DNA of 64,000 nucleotides from Shewanella colwelliana ATCC 39565 (GCF_000518705.1 NZ_JAEC01000022.1:37003-101002), one strand, 5' to 3'; shown: positions 8,920 through 21,781, counted from the stretch's first letter. Notes: generated from the letters alone by a model not told the origin. Translations and numbers: made by a program.

Positions 8920-9471
8920 CTATGCCTTGGGATCTTGCTTATCATCTAACTGATGTGACTCATCGCGCTTATCGGACGGGTCGGCCTTGTGTTCATAGTC
9001 GCCGTCGAAGGTATTACCTTGGTCACGATCAAAAGGTGAACGGCCACCAGCATTACCATTTGGCCCAAAGGGACCAGGACCGAAGCCCGCCTGAAAACCG
9101 CCTTGGCTGCTAACCTTAAGCTGCATCCTTTTATACAGGTAACCCGCAACCGGAATCCGTGTAAAAGGTGTCAACAACAATAGGCCAATAAAGTCGGTAA
9201 CAAAACCAGGTATGAGCAACATTAACCCTGCCACCGCTAGCATCATTCCCTCAACAATCTCTTGTCCAGGCGCTTCACCGCGAGCCAATTTTTGCTGCAC
9301 TTGCATCAAGGTACTGATCCCTTGACTACGGACCAATGACACCCCGACAACGGCGGTAAATATCACTAAACCTACGGTGGTCCAACTGCCTAATGACTCA
9401 CCAACACGGATCAGTACATTCAACTCAATTACTGGCACCAGTACAAAGACGATTAACAGAATGAAAAACAC
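8920..9471 (-). CDS. fxsA: FxsA family inner-membrane protein
   Basis: 183 residues. In E. coli, overproduction of FxsA relieves exclusion of phage T7 by the F plasmid; its normal role is unclear. Seen here: a hydrophobic N terminus (MFFILLIVFVLVPVIELNVL), the conserved TAVVGVSLVRSQG block, a second hydrophobic hairpin (LMLLIPGFVTDFIGLLLL), then a Gly/Pro- and Asp/Lys-rich cytoplasmic tail longer than in E. coli. It converges with the kinase gene with almost no space between. Confidence 0.9.
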   Translation of the reverse strand: MFFILLIVFVLVPVIELNVLIRVGESLGSWTTVGLVIFTAVVGVSLVRSQGISTLMQVQQKLARGEAPGQEIVEGMMLAVAGLMLLIPGFVTDFIGLLLLTPFTRIPVAGYLYKRMQLKVSSQGGFQAGFGPGPFGPNGNAGGRSPFDRDQGNTFDGDYEHKADPSDKRDESHQLDDKQDPKA

Positions 9472-9743
9472 ACTGACCTCACATAATGACGTTATTTCTT
9501 AATTTATTGAAAACTAAATGGGGGCTATCGGGTCTACTTTCAAGTCCAGCATCGAAAACCCAGCGACTTTATGCCGCGCTCAATCTTGGATAAGCTCACT
9601 ATTTTAGCAAGTGCTTAATGCAAATCGCCATCAAAAGACGTAAAGTATGGCCAATAAAGTTAACCCGATAGATCATTAATCTTAGTCTATGCGTATTGAC
9701 TTAAAATAGTTTAAAAACACTTAATTGAGACCCAAGCATACCA

Positions 9744-10067
9744 ATGTTAGATACCTACCTACTGGTGATGACCAGCTGCCCCGATGACGCGACGGCTCGC
9801 ACCATTGCCCATGACGTGATCGACGCAAAACTGGCTGCCTGTGCACAAATATCAGCGCCAATGACATCCGTCTATCGCTGGCAGGGTAAAGTCTGTCAAG
9901 AGAGTGAAGTCTCTCTTTCATTTAAGTGTCATAAAAGCCTCTACTCGCAATTAGCAGATAAGATCATCGCCCTGCATCCTTATGATGTACCCGAATTGAT
10001 TGCCACTGAAATTGTGCAAGGTTCGCCCGCTTATTTAGATTGGATAAAAGAAACCACACAACTATGA
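9744..10067 (+). CDS. cutA: Divalent-cation tolerance protein CutA
   Basis: 107-residue PII-like trimeric protein, linked in E. coli to copper tolerance. Family blocks seen: TSCPDDATARTIAHDVIDAKLAACAQI, then SVYRWQGKV and the C-terminal YDVPELIATEI...YLDWI. Its TGA overlaps the ATG of dsbD (ATGA at 10064-10067), so the two are translationally coupled, as in E. coli where cutA lies directly before dsbD. Confidence 0.94.
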   Translation: MLDTYLLVMTSCPDDATARTIAHDVIDAKLAACAQISAPMTSVYRWQGKVCQESEVSLSFKCHKSLYSQLADKIIALHPYDVPELIATEIVQGSPAYLDWIKETTQL

Positions 10068-11869
10068 AAAAATTCCTGTTCCTTATTCTCTCTTCTGTAC
10101 TCCTGTTAGCGCCAACGGTGCAAGCAGAGGGTATTTTCAGCAGCAATAAATTTGACTTCCTAAAGAATGAACCTAAGTTAATGCCGGTAGACGAAGCGTT
10201 CGTCTTCGACTTTAAGCAAGAGGGCGAGCGAGTCAAAGTCAGCTGGGTAATAGCCGAAGGCTATTACATGTATCGCGACAAACTAAAGTTTGAAGCCGAT
10301 GGCGCCATATTAGGTGAAATTCAATTGCCACGCGGCAAAGCGCATACCGATGACTATTTTGGAGAGCAAGAGGTCTACTACTCCTACGTTGAAATTCCGG
10401 TTGCCATCAAAGAAGCCTCGGCAGAGGGCACACTTAATGTGACGTTTATGGGCTGCGCCGAAGGTAAGCTATGCTTCCCACCAACCAAACGCAGTGCCAT
10501 TCTCAGTGAAGTCGCGCCCAACGACGGCTTGCTACCAGCAGCGACCAGCAGTGACATAGCAACAACGGCGCAAAGCAGCGCCCCGATCACTCAGCAAGAT
10601 AGCCTAAGCGCCATGCTATCGGGTGACAGCCTGCTATGGACCTTAGTGATCTTTTTCGGCTTAGGCATTGGTTTAGCACTAACGCCCTGCGTGTTCCCTA
10701 TGTATCCTATTTTGTCAGGCATTATTGTTGGCCAAGGAGAAAAGCTCTCAACCGCTAAAGCCTTTAGTCTATCTATGGTGTATGTCCAAGGTATGGCTAT
10801 CACCTACTCACTACTGGGTTTAGTGGTGGCGTCAGCTGGGATGAAATACCAAGCGGCTTTGCAACACCCTGCTGTACTCATCGTATTAGCTATCTTATTC
10901 TTCGTTCTCAGCCTATCTATGTTTGGTTTATATGATCTCAAACTGCCCTCTAGCTGGCAGGAGAAAATGAACCGCTTCTCAAACAATCAAAAAGGCGGCA
11001 ATGTAGCAGGCGTATTTTTAATGGGCGTGATTTCAGGGCTTGTGGCTTCACCATGCACCACGGCGCCATTATCTGGTGCCTTAGTCTACGTGGCACAAAC
11101 TGGAGATTTAGTACAAGGTTTCCTTGCACTCTACGTACTAAGTATGGGCATGGGCTTGCCACTACTTGTCATTGGTTCCTCGGGCGGTAAGCTACTTCCA
11201 GGAGCTGGTGCATGGATGGATGTGATAAAGACCTTCTTCGGCTTCTTGCTCATCGCCGTTTCGATTGTGATGATTGGCCGCATCTGGCCGGGTTTAGTGT
11301 CTGATCTTATGTGGGCACTGTGGGGCGTCACCCTCGCTGGTTACCTGATGCACCAAAACAAACAGACTGAGTTTAACTGGAAACAAACCGTTCGCTCAGT
11401 CAGTTTGCTATTACTGCTGCTGGCAAGTTTCTCTTATGGTTTCCAAGCCATGATGAGTAGCTTAGGCTTTCAATCCCATGGTGCCATGAATACAGAGCAA
11501 GGGGTCACGCATAAAAAGATTAAATCGTTAGCAGACCTAGAAAATGAAATCGCCGCGGCCACAGCCCAGGGCAAACCCGTGATGTTAGATCTGTATGCCG
11601 ACTGGTGTGTAGCCTGTAAAGAGTTTGAAAGCATCACCTTTAAAGATAGCGCTGTGCAGCAACGATTGTCTCAGATGGTATTCTTGCAAGCTGACGTCAC
11701 CAAAAATGATGCGGTTGATGTCGCGTTACTTGAGCACTATGACGTACTCGGCCTACCCACACTGTTGATGTTTGACAGTCAGGGACAATCGCGTGACGAA
11801 TTACGTGTTACTGGCTTTATGAAACCAGAGGCATTTGCTAACCATTTAGATCTCTTACTAGCAAAGTAA
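10064..11869 (+). CDS. dsbD: Thiol:disulfide interchange protein DsbD
   Basis: Inner-membrane protein that carries electrons from cytoplasmic thioredoxin to periplasmic DsbC, DsbG and CcmG, the last needed for cytochrome c maturation. 601 residues from the ATG overlapping cutA; the frame opens 24 bp earlier but MKKFLFLILSS is a proper signal peptide start. The three redox pairs are all present: C131/C137 in the periplasmic N domain (GCAEGKLC), C209/C331 in the eight-helix membrane domain (TPCVFP and SPCTTAPL), and C515/C518 in the thioredoxin-like C domain (DWCVAC). The many c-type cytochromes in this window make its role fitting. Confidence 0.95.
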   Translation: MKKFLFLILSSVLLLAPTVQAEGIFSSNKFDFLKNEPKLMPVDEAFVFDFKQEGERVKVSWVIAEGYYMYRDKLKFEADGAILGEIQLPRGKAHTDDYFGEQEVYYSYVEIPVAIKEASAEGTLNVTFMGCAEGKLCFPPTKRSAILSEVAPNDGLLPAATSSDIATTAQSSAPITQQDSLSAMLSGDSLLWTLVIFFGLGIGLALTPCVFPMYPILSGIIVGQGEKLSTAKAFSLSMVYVQGMAITYSLLGLVVASAGMKYQAALQHPAVLIVLAILFFVLSLSMFGLYDLKLPSSWQEKMNRFSNNQKGGNVAGVFLMGVISGLVASPCTTAPLSGALVYVAQTGDLVQGFLALYVLSMGMGLPLLVIGSSGGKLLPGAGAWMDVIKTFFGFLLIAVSIVMIGRIWPGLVSDLMWALWGVTLAGYLMHQNKQTEFNWKQTVRSVSLLLLLLASFSYGFQAMMSSLGFQSHGAMNTEQGVTHKKIKSLADLENEIAAATAQGKPVMLDLYADWCVACKEFESITFKDSAVQQRLSQMVFLQADVTKNDAVDVALLEHYDVLGLPTLLMFDSQGQSRDELRVTGFMKPEAFANHLDLLLAK

Positions 11870-11887
11870 CCTAGCGTTATTCATAAC

Positions 11888-11913
11888 AAGCCTCCGCAAG
11901 GGGGCTTTTTTTA
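11888..11913 (+). terminator. Intrinsic terminator of cutA-dsbD
   Basis: AAGCCTCC, loop GCAA, GGGGGCTT followed by T7; one G-T wobble. Confidence 0.85.
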
Positions 11914-12036
11914 TGGCGATGCCTCACCTACACACTGATAATTTATCTCCATGATCGATACAAATTTCATTTATAGTTAACAGAAATCTTATACAATAAG
12001 AGGTATTTAGTTCTTCCTGCCATAAAAAGGATTGTC

Positions 12037-13659
12037 ATGGAACCCGCTATACTCATTATCACCTTAGCTTGTGGCATGCTAGTCAGTCGTGTTGGATTGC
12101 CACCCTTAATTGGCTATCTGGTAGCTGGGTTTGTCCTGTTCTTATTTGGTATCGATGAATCAAGCTTACCTCTGCTTGAGCAGCTGGCCAATCTCGGTGT
12201 AACGCTGTTGTTATTTGCTATTGGTTTAAAGCTCGATATTCGTAGCTTATTTAAGGCCGAAGTCTTAGCAGGGTCCAGCCTACACTTGATGGCATCGATG
12301 CTATTTTTTATTCCTCTGCTTAAAATCTTAGGTTTACTGGGCCTAGAGCAACTCACGGGACTAGGATTACACCAACTGGGTTTATTAGCCTTTGCCTTGA
12401 GCTTTTCCAGTACTATCTTTGCCGTAAAAATCCTTGAAGATAAGGGTGACATGCAGTCATTGTATGGTCGTGTGGCCATCGGTATTTTGATTATGCAGGA
12501 TATCTTCGCCGTCGCCTTCCTGACCATATCAAAAGGAGATATCCCATCGATTTGGGCCTTAGGACTGTTATTACTGCCTTTTGCTAAACCTATTATTTAT
12601 AAAGCCTTTGACCGAGTCGGCCACGGCGAACTCTTGGTACTCTTTGGCCTGGTGATGGCGTTAGTATTAGGTGCTGGACTGTTTGAGCTTGTGGGGCTAA
12701 AACCTGACCTAGGCGCCCTGATCATCGGTATCTTACTGGCTGGCCACGCCAAATCCTCTGAGCTAGCTAAGTCGCTGTTCTATTTTAAAGAACTATTCCT
12801 CGTCGCCTTCTTTTTAACCATTGGCCTTAATGGTTTACCAAGCTTTTCAGACATCGGGCTTGCATCCTTGTTAGTGATTATTGTGCCGATCAAAGTGGTG
12901 CTATTTCTCTACCTACTCACCTACTTTAAACTGCGCTCACGCACCTCGCTATTGAGTTCTATTACCTTAGGTAATTACAGCGAGTTTGGCCTAATTGTGG
13001 CAGCAGTAGCAACAAGCAAAGGCTGGCTGCCACCACAATGGATGATCATTCTAGCCGTGGCCTTAAGTTTAAGCTTCCTCGTTGCGGCACCGTTTAACAC
13101 CGCATCGAATCGGTTATACCAAAAGTTTCAGTCTCGGCTGCAAAAGCTTGAACGTCATCCACTGCACCCTGAAGATAGACCTATTCGCGTTGGTAACCCT
13201 CGCTTCTTAATATTAGGCATGGGACGGATCGGTAGCGGTGCTTATGACGAACTCGCCAATAAGTTTGATGGTGAAATTCTCGGTATTGAGCACAAACAAG
13301 AATTGGTCGATTTCCATAAAGATGCAGGCCGTAACGTGGTTAAAGGGGATGCCTCTGACACTGACTTTTGGGAGAAGCTCGACAAGGCTCCTAACCTAGA
13401 ATTGGTGCTATTAGCGATGCCACACCATATCGGTAATCAGTTCGCCGTAGAACAGTTAAAGCGGCTCGATTATAAAGGAAAGCTCAGCGCTATAGTGCAA
13501 TACAGCGAAGATGCCCTCTCGTTAAAAGATTCGGGGGTCCACAGTGTATTTAACCTCTATGAGGCTGCGGGGGCGGGTTTTGTTGATCATGTAATTCAAG
13601 AGCTTGAATCAGGTCAGCAGCATGAGGCTGATATTGCTGTCGAGACACAGAACACGTAA
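12037..13659 (+). CDS. CPA2-family cation/proton antiporter with RCK (TrkA-N) domain
   Basis: 540-residue inner-membrane protein of the KefB/KefC/YbaL type. The first about 370 residues are a run of 11-13 hydrophobic helices starting right at the N terminus (GLPPLIGYLVAGFVLFLFGI, SFSSTIFAVKILEDKGD, the latter a family motif). After a basic linker, residues from about 390 form a Rossmann NAD-binding domain (FLILGMGRIGSGAYDEL) that usually gates transport. Likely K+/H+ or Na+/H+ exchange. No KefF/KefG ancillary gene is nearby, so glutathione gating is not implied. A single-gene unit with upstream AAAAGGA. Confidence 0.88.
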   Translation: MEPAILIITLACGMLVSRVGLPPLIGYLVAGFVLFLFGIDESSLPLLEQLANLGVTLLLFAIGLKLDIRSLFKAEVLAGSSLHLMASMLFFIPLLKILGLLGLEQLTGLGLHQLGLLAFALSFSSTIFAVKILEDKGDMQSLYGRVAIGILIMQDIFAVAFLTISKGDIPSIWALGLLLLPFAKPIIYKAFDRVGHGELLVLFGLVMALVLGAGLFELVGLKPDLGALIIGILLAGHAKSSELAKSLFYFKELFLVAFFLTIGLNGLPSFSDIGLASLLVIIVPIKVVLFLYLLTYFKLRSRTSLLSSITLGNYSEFGLIVAAVATSKGWLPPQWMIILAVALSLSFLVAAPFNTASNRLYQKFQSRLQKLERHPLHPEDRPIRVGNPRFLILGMGRIGSGAYDELANKFDGEILGIEHKQELVDFHKDAGRNVVKGDASDTDFWEKLDKAPNLELVLLAMPHHIGNQFAVEQLKRLDYKGKLSAIVQYSEDALSLKDSGVHSVFNLYEAAGAGFVDHVIQELESGQQHEADIAVETQNT

Positions 13660-13721
13660 TTAACTCGACTTTATGTAGTTATCCAACAAAAACTTAAATT
13701 GTATACATTATCCTAACAATC

Positions 13722-13768
13722 TTGTATTGTACTTGCCATCCTGCGTTTAGATGGGAAGTACAATACAA
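13722..13768 (+). promoter_or_regulatory. Large inverted repeat enclosing the Shine-Dalgarno and start of the beta-propeller gene
   Basis: Arms 13722-13740 and 13750-13768, 19 nt each with a single mismatch (G13735 against G13755), around a 9-nt loop. The right arm contains the only plausible Shine-Dalgarno (GGGAAG, 13753-13758) and ends on the A of the ATG. In mRNA it would hide the ribosome site; as DNA it could be an operator of a dimeric repressor. A separate GntR-like palindrome (TTGTATACA) lies just upstream at 13699-13707. Confidence 0.75.
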
Positions 13769-14757
13769 TGCAAACAACACATCTACCCACAAAAGTCACT
13801 CGTTTATCGTCCCTTAAGGGGTTGATTAATGCCCTTACAGAGCGAAGCTACCTTGCGTTTTGCGCCATATTGGCCAGCGTTTATCCGCCTGTTTCTGCCT
13901 TAGCCAATGGCTATGACATCTGGCTCTACCCGTTAGAAGTTAACTCTAATGCCACCCAGCCTTGGGCATTAGGCCAAAAGGTAGCCATCACTAACCGTAC
14001 CGGTTATGACAATCAACCCAGTTTCAGTGCCGATAGTCAGTCGTTACTATTTACCTCTGATCGCGGCAGCCAACATAATGATATCTATCGCTATCATATT
14101 GGAAACGCCAACCTAGAGCAGCTCACCCACACGCCTACAGAAAGCGAGTACTCACCACAAGCCAGTCGCAATGGAATTCGCTATGTTGTGGAACAAGGTG
14201 TTCCCCATCAAAGTGTGTGGCAACAAACCGAGCACCCTGATGGATGGTCACCGCGTGAGCGTGGCATTCAGTCGATGATCCCTTCTGGCTACTATGCCAC
14301 GCACGAGCAACTAGGCACCCTCATCTGGGCACGTTATGTCTACAGTCTCTACTTTGAGCCACTAGGTGCTAGCGCCGATGAACGCCATTTTGTCGTCGCT
14401 GGTGCAGGGCGTAGCATCCACGTGATGCCGCAACAAAACGCGTTTAGCTATCTACATAAACAGCCTGATGGCGATCGGGTAATTAAACGTTTCGAGCCAA
14501 TTAGCAACACTCACCAAGCACTTATCTCTGTGAAACAGGGCAGCGAAGATTATGGCTGGAGCAGTGACGGTTGGATTTTTAACATTGAGCAACAAACACT
14601 AAGGGCGTGGAAGTACCAATCACAGCCCAACAATAATCGATGGCAGATGGTGACAGAGCTTGTGGCCCCTACGCCATACCATCACTCGCCTTCACGTGTC
14701 GCTATCAGTCCCGATAGCCGTTATATCGCCATCGTCTGGCAACGCAAGGAGCACTAA
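13768..14757 (+). CDS. Exported TolB-like beta-propeller protein of the galactoside cluster
   Basis: 329 residues. After a charged leader of about 27 residues comes a hydrophobic segment (YLAFCAILASVYPPVSALA) that reads as an export signal, followed by WD40/PD40-type propeller blades: FSADSQSLLFTSDRGSQHNDIYRY, AISPDSRYIAIVW. Such TolB-like repeats bind peptides or sugars; no catalytic site is seen. The stop codon is directly followed by the beta-galactosidase ATG (no gap), so the two are one operon and this is probably a periplasmic or surface partner in galactoside use. Its exact role is not known to me. Start is uncertain because of the hairpin over it. Confidence 0.7.
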   Translation: MQTTHLPTKVTRLSSLKGLINALTERSYLAFCAILASVYPPVSALANGYDIWLYPLEVNSNATQPWALGQKVAITNRTGYDNQPSFSADSQSLLFTSDRGSQHNDIYRYHIGNANLEQLTHTPTESEYSPQASRNGIRYVVEQGVPHQSVWQQTEHPDGWSPRERGIQSMIPSGYYATHEQLGTLIWARYVYSLYFEPLGASADERHFVVAGAGRSIHVMPQQNAFSYLHKQPDGDRVIKRFEPISNTHQALISVKQGSEDYGWSSDGWIFNIEQQTLRAWKYQSQPNNNRWQMVTELVAPTPYHHSPSRVAISPDSRYIAIVWQRKEH

Positions 14758-17925
<3,168 letters not shown>

Positions 17926-18004
17926 GAACTGGCAAGTCACCGCGCCTAAAGTCAGTTATTGATAAAGCGCTAGGTGAAGAGACGAATAACAACAAAGGAT
18001 AGAC

Positions 18005-19432
18005 ATGGAACAGCTAATTCAGATTGCGATATTTTTTGGGCTAACGGCACTCGTCGGCATAGTCACCTATATTAAGTGCCGCAAGGTTACACGAGATAAC
18101 AGTGACAGCCGTGACTACTTTCTCGCAGGTGGTGGGCTGAGCTGGATTGTGGTGGCAGGCTCATTGATGATGACGAACATCAGTGCCGAACAGATAGTGG
18201 GAATGAACGGCGCGCAAACCTTGCTGATTGCATGGTGGGAAATTGCCGCAGCAATCGGACTCATCATCCTAGCGAAGTGGCTGATCCCTATCTATTACCA
18301 ATATAACTGCACTACAACCACTGAGCTGCTGGAGCGAAAATACAATGACAAAGGGATCCGTGCGATGGTCTCTGTACTGTTTATGCTCGGCTATGCCTTC
18401 ATTCTTCTACCCGTTGTACTTTATACCGGCTCACTATTTATGAAGTCGATGTTTAACCTCAGTATTTCAGTGACCATGCTGTCTTTAATCTTCGCGATTG
18501 TTGGCGCAATATATGCGATTTTTGGCGGTTTACGCGCCATTGCGATCTCTGACAGCCTTAACGGTATTGGCTTGATCTTAATGGGGATTGTAGTCTCCTA
18601 CCTCGCAATGCATGCTATCGACTTTGATCTCTCTGGCATTCCACTCGAACGCTTAACCTTAGTGGGCGACAATGATTCAGATATCCCTTGGCATACCCTA
18701 CTTACAGGCATGATCTTTATCCAAATTTTTTATTGGGGGACTAACATGGTGATCACCCAGCGAGCGCTGGCGGCAAAATCAGTTAAAGAGGCCCAAAAAG
18801 GCTTATACGCGGCCGTAGTGATGAAGCTGATAATTCCACTCATTGTGGTACTTCCAGGCATTGTAGCCTTTAAACTGTATGGCGATGTGGGCGATGTCGC
18901 TTACGGTAAATTAGTCGGCGATATTCTTCCTAGCTGGATGTCAGGAGCGTTTGCGGCGGTCCTCGCTGGCGCGGTGCTGAGCTCGTTCAACTCTTGCCTC
19001 AATTCAGCCGCAGCACTTTATACTTGCGATATCCATCAAAACTACATCAATGCCAATGCCGATGTACGAAAAATCGGTACGCGAGTGGCGCTCATTTTCA
19101 CATTAATTTCAGTCGCTTTGGTACCCGTTTTTGCACAATCAGAGAGTATTATTGCCTTATTGCAACAGCTGAATGGGCTTTACTCTATGCCGGTGCTGGC
19201 AGCCTTTATTTGTGCCTTGGTCTTCAAAAATGTCAATGCAAAAGCGATAAAATGCGGGCTAGTGTTTGGCGTGCTCCTTTATGCCATATTCACTTTTGTT
19301 TGGAGCCCACTGCACTTTATTCATTTAATGGCACTAACCTTGGCCGCTACCATCATAGTCACATTGGGATTAAGCCAGTTTGTCTTTGGTCAGCAATCCA
19401 GTCACCATCAACCGATCCCGGCGGCAGAGTAA
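18005..19432 (+). CDS. Sodium:sugar symporter (SSS/SGLT family), probable galactose importer
   Basis: 475 residues with about 13 hydrophobic helices. SSS features: N-terminal SRDYFLAGGGLSWIVVAGSLMM and the core NISAEQIVGMNG, then YWGTNMVITQRALAAKSVKEAQKG, a strong sugar-symporter motif, and SSFNSCLNSAAALYTCDI in the sodium-site helix. It should import galactose (or a galactoside) driven by sodium. Position between exported LacZ and galT supports galactose as substrate. Its TAA is followed within three bases by the galT ATG. Shine-Dalgarno AAAGGA precedes the ATG. Confidence 0.9.
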   Translation: MEQLIQIAIFFGLTALVGIVTYIKCRKVTRDNSDSRDYFLAGGGLSWIVVAGSLMMTNISAEQIVGMNGAQTLLIAWWEIAAAIGLIILAKWLIPIYYQYNCTTTTELLERKYNDKGIRAMVSVLFMLGYAFILLPVVLYTGSLFMKSMFNLSISVTMLSLIFAIVGAIYAIFGGLRAIAISDSLNGIGLILMGIVVSYLAMHAIDFDLSGIPLERLTLVGDNDSDIPWHTLLTGMIFIQIFYWGTNMVITQRALAAKSVKEAQKGLYAAVVMKLIIPLIVVLPGIVAFKLYGDVGDVAYGKLVGDILPSWMSGAFAAVLAGAVLSSFNSCLNSAAALYTCDIHQNYINANADVRKIGTRVALIFTLISVALVPVFAQSESIIALLQQLNGLYSMPVLAAFICALVFKNVNAKAIKCGLVFGVLLYAIFTFVWSPLHFIHLMALTLAATIIVTLGLSQFVFGQQSSHHQPIPAAE

Positions 19433-19435
19433 TTG

Positions 19436-20479
19436 ATGAGCGAATTTGATCCGACAGAGCACCCGCAACGACGCTTTAATCCACTCAATGGTCAATGGGT
19501 ATTGGTGTCGCCTCATCGGGCGAAACGCCCATGGCAGGGGCAGCTTGAAACCCCAAAGTTGCCCGCAAACGTTAGCCATGATCCTGAATGCTATCTTTGT
19601 CCTGGCAATCTGCGTATCAACGGCGAACGTAATCCGGACTACACACAGCCCTTTGTGTTTACCAACGACTTTGCGGCATTGGCCGACAACACCCCAGAGT
19701 ACAAGAATGATGATCCACTCTTTGGTATGCATTCGGTATCTGGCACTAGCCGAGTGATCTGTTTCTCTGCCGATCACAGTAAAACCTTGCCTATGCTCAG
19801 TGAAGCGGAATTAACCCAAGTGATAAAGGTGCAAGCTGAACAAGTTCAGCAGCTAAGCAAGCAGTACCCTTGGGTTCAAGTCTTTGAAAACAAAGGTCAA
19901 GCCATGGGCTGCTCAAACCCTCATCCCCATGGTCAAATCTGGGCCGTCAGTGAACTCCCCAACGAAGCCCAAGCAGAGAGCCTCAACCAACTGGATTACC
20001 TCAACAAGTATCGGCGCTCCTTGCTACTTGATTATGTGGAGCGTGAACTTAACGCGGGTCAGCGGTTGGTTATAAGTAACGATGACTGGGCGGTGGTTGT
20101 CCCTTGGTGGGCGACCTGGCCATTTGAAACCCTTATTTTACCAAGGTTTGGTGTCGGCCATCTGCACCAACTCACTGCATCACAACAGCTCAGTTTAGCC
20201 GTGATAATCAAATCTCTGATGACCCGTTACGACAACCTGTTTCAGACCAGCTTCCCTTATTCAATGGGATGGCACGGCACCCCCTTTGATGGTCAAGACC
20301 ACCCTGAATGGCAACTGCATGCACATATCTATCCGCCGTTACTGCGCAGTGCCAGTGTGCGTAAGTTTATGGTGGGCTACGAGATGTTAGCTGAATCGCA
20401 GCGCGACTTAACACCAGAACAGGCTGCTGAGCGTCTACGACAGCAGAGTGAGCAGCATTTCCAACACCCTAATAGTTAA
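19436..20479 (+). CDS. galT: Galactose-1-phosphate uridylyltransferase
   Basis: Leloir enzyme that exchanges galactose-1-phosphate and UDP-glucose. 347 residues from ATG 19436 (the open frame adds a TTG at 19433, which is unlikely). Zinc ligands C52 and C55 in CYLCPG, and the histidine triad NPHPHGQIW with nucleophilic H165, agree with E. coli GalT (348 residues) shifted by one. Translation is probably coupled to the symporter stop three bases upstream, since no strong Shine-Dalgarno is seen. Order galT-galK-galM follows. Confidence 0.95.
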   Translation: MSEFDPTEHPQRRFNPLNGQWVLVSPHRAKRPWQGQLETPKLPANVSHDPECYLCPGNLRINGERNPDYTQPFVFTNDFAALADNTPEYKNDDPLFGMHSVSGTSRVICFSADHSKTLPMLSEAELTQVIKVQAEQVQQLSKQYPWVQVFENKGQAMGCSNPHPHGQIWAVSELPNEAQAESLNQLDYLNKYRRSLLLDYVERELNAGQRLVISNDDWAVVVPWWATWPFETLILPRFGVGHLHQLTASQQLSLAVIIKSLMTRYDNLFQTSFPYSMGWHGTPFDGQDHPEWQLHAHIYPPLLRSASVRKFMVGYEMLAESQRDLTPEQAAERLRQQSEQHFQHPNS

Positions 20480-20534
20480 AAACTCAGTTACATAGCGCAC
20501 AGAGTCGTGCTACAAAATTGACAAGGAACGAATC

Positions 20535-20580
20535 ACGGCGTCAAACGCCGTAGAAAATACTGTGGTCACTAGTGAGCACA
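20535..20580 (+). promoter_or_regulatory. Two inverted repeats in the galT-galK spacer
   Basis: First, ACGGCG-TCAAA-CGCCGT (20535-20551), a perfect 6-bp hairpin. Second, a 20-bp palindrome at 20561-20580 (TGTGGTCACTAGTGAGCACA) with nine of ten base pairs. Neither has a T run, so they are not terminators. They may be mRNA stability/processing hairpins or, for the second, a regulator site. Confidence 0.5.
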
Positions 20581-20614
20581 GAGTGTGATAACTTTTTCTG
20601 AGAAGCTAGAAAGC

Positions 20615-21781
20615 ATGTCGAATCCCGCACAGCGCGCCAACAAACTATTTGTGCAGACCTTTGGTACTACTGCCGATGATCTTTATCTCGCGCCAGGACG
20701 TGTCAACCTGATTGGTGAACACACAGATTATAATGATGGCTTTGTATTACCTGCTGCAATTAATTTTCACACCATTATCGCGGTAAAACGCCGTGATGAT
20801 GATACCTATAGAGCGGTATCGGATGCGTTCCCTGGTAAAATACACAGCTGGCAATTTGGTCAAGAGGGCCAGATGAGCCCAGATGATGGCTGGATAAACT
20901 ACCTTAAGGGATTTACTGCCGCCATGGCGGCTTCAGGACTGCCAGCCAAAGGGTTAGACCTTGCCGTTGTCGGTAACGTCCCGCTTGGTGCAGGCCTCTC
21001 TTCATCGGCAGCGTTAGAACTTGCTTTTGGCACTGCTGTAAATGATTGCAGTCAGTTACGCCTGTCACCATTAGCGGTGGCACAAATGGCGCAACGCGGC
21101 GAAAATCAATATGTGGGCTGCGCCTGCGGCATTATGGATCAGATGATCAGTGCCCTAGGTGAACAAGATCATGCGTTGCTCATCGACTGCGAAGATCTCG
21201 ACAGTGAACCTGTGCCTATTCCTGAAAGCTTAAGCCTTATCATCGTCAACTCCAATGTGCAACGTGGACTTGTCGACTCAGAGTACAATCTACGTCGTGA
21301 GCAGTGCGAAGCGGTCGCTAACCATTTTGGCGTCGAGAGTCTGCGCCATGTTGAGCTCCATGCACTTGAAGCTGCCAAGTCGCAGCTCCCAGAGGTTAAC
21401 TATCGCCGCGCACGACACGTGCTAACCGAAAACCGTCGCACTCAAAATGCCGCCCATGCCTTACAAGCAGGTAATATCAGCAAACTCAGTGAACTGATGG
21501 CACAATCTCACGCCTCGATGCGAGATGACTTTGAGATCACCGTCCCTGAAATTGATTCCTTGGTTGAGATTATCGCTACAGTAGTGGGGCAACAAGGTGG
21601 AGTAAGAATGACGGGGGGTGGTTTTGGTGGCTGTGTGGTGGCACTCGTCGACCATGAGCTCACCGACGCAGTGGTTGAAGCGATTGAAAGCCAATATCAG
21701 GCCAAAACCGGTATTGAGCCCACCGTCTACTTGTGTTCTGCAAGCGATGGCGCCACGCGCTTAGATGAAGAGTTGTACTAA
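20615..21781 (+). CDS. galK: Galactokinase
   Basis: GHMP kinase that phosphorylates galactose at C1. 388 residues from ATG 20615; the open frame from GTG 20585 adds ten residues not seen in the family. Signature PGRVNLIGEHTDYNDGFVLP near residue 27-46, ATP loop PLGAGLSSSAALE, and C-terminal GGGFGGCVVAL. E. coli GalK has 382 residues. It lies 135 bp after galT and 222 bp before galM, so internal control signals are possible. Confidence 0.95.
   Translation: MSNPAQRANKLFVQTFGTTADDLYLAPGRVNLIGEHTDYNDGFVLPAAINFHTIIAVKRRDDDTYRAVSDAFPGKIHSWQFGQEGQMSPDDGWINYLKGFTAAMAASGLPAKGLDLAVVGNVPLGAGLSSSAALELAFGTAVNDCSQLRLSPLAVAQMAQRGENQYVGCACGIMDQMISALGEQDHALLIDCEDLDSEPVPIPESLSLIIVNSNVQRGLVDSEYNLRREQCEAVANHFGVESLRHVELHALEAAKSQLPEVNYRRARHVLTENRRTQNAAHALQAGNISKLSELMAQSHASMRDDFEITVPEIDSLVEIIATVVGQQGGVRMTGGGFGGCVVALVDHELTDAVVEAIESQYQAKTGIEPTVYLCSASDGATRLDEELY

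Noticed and set aside
12114..12527. 137-codon open frame antisense to the antiporter gene
   Set aside because: Shadow of a hydrophobic coding region with no start signal or motif.
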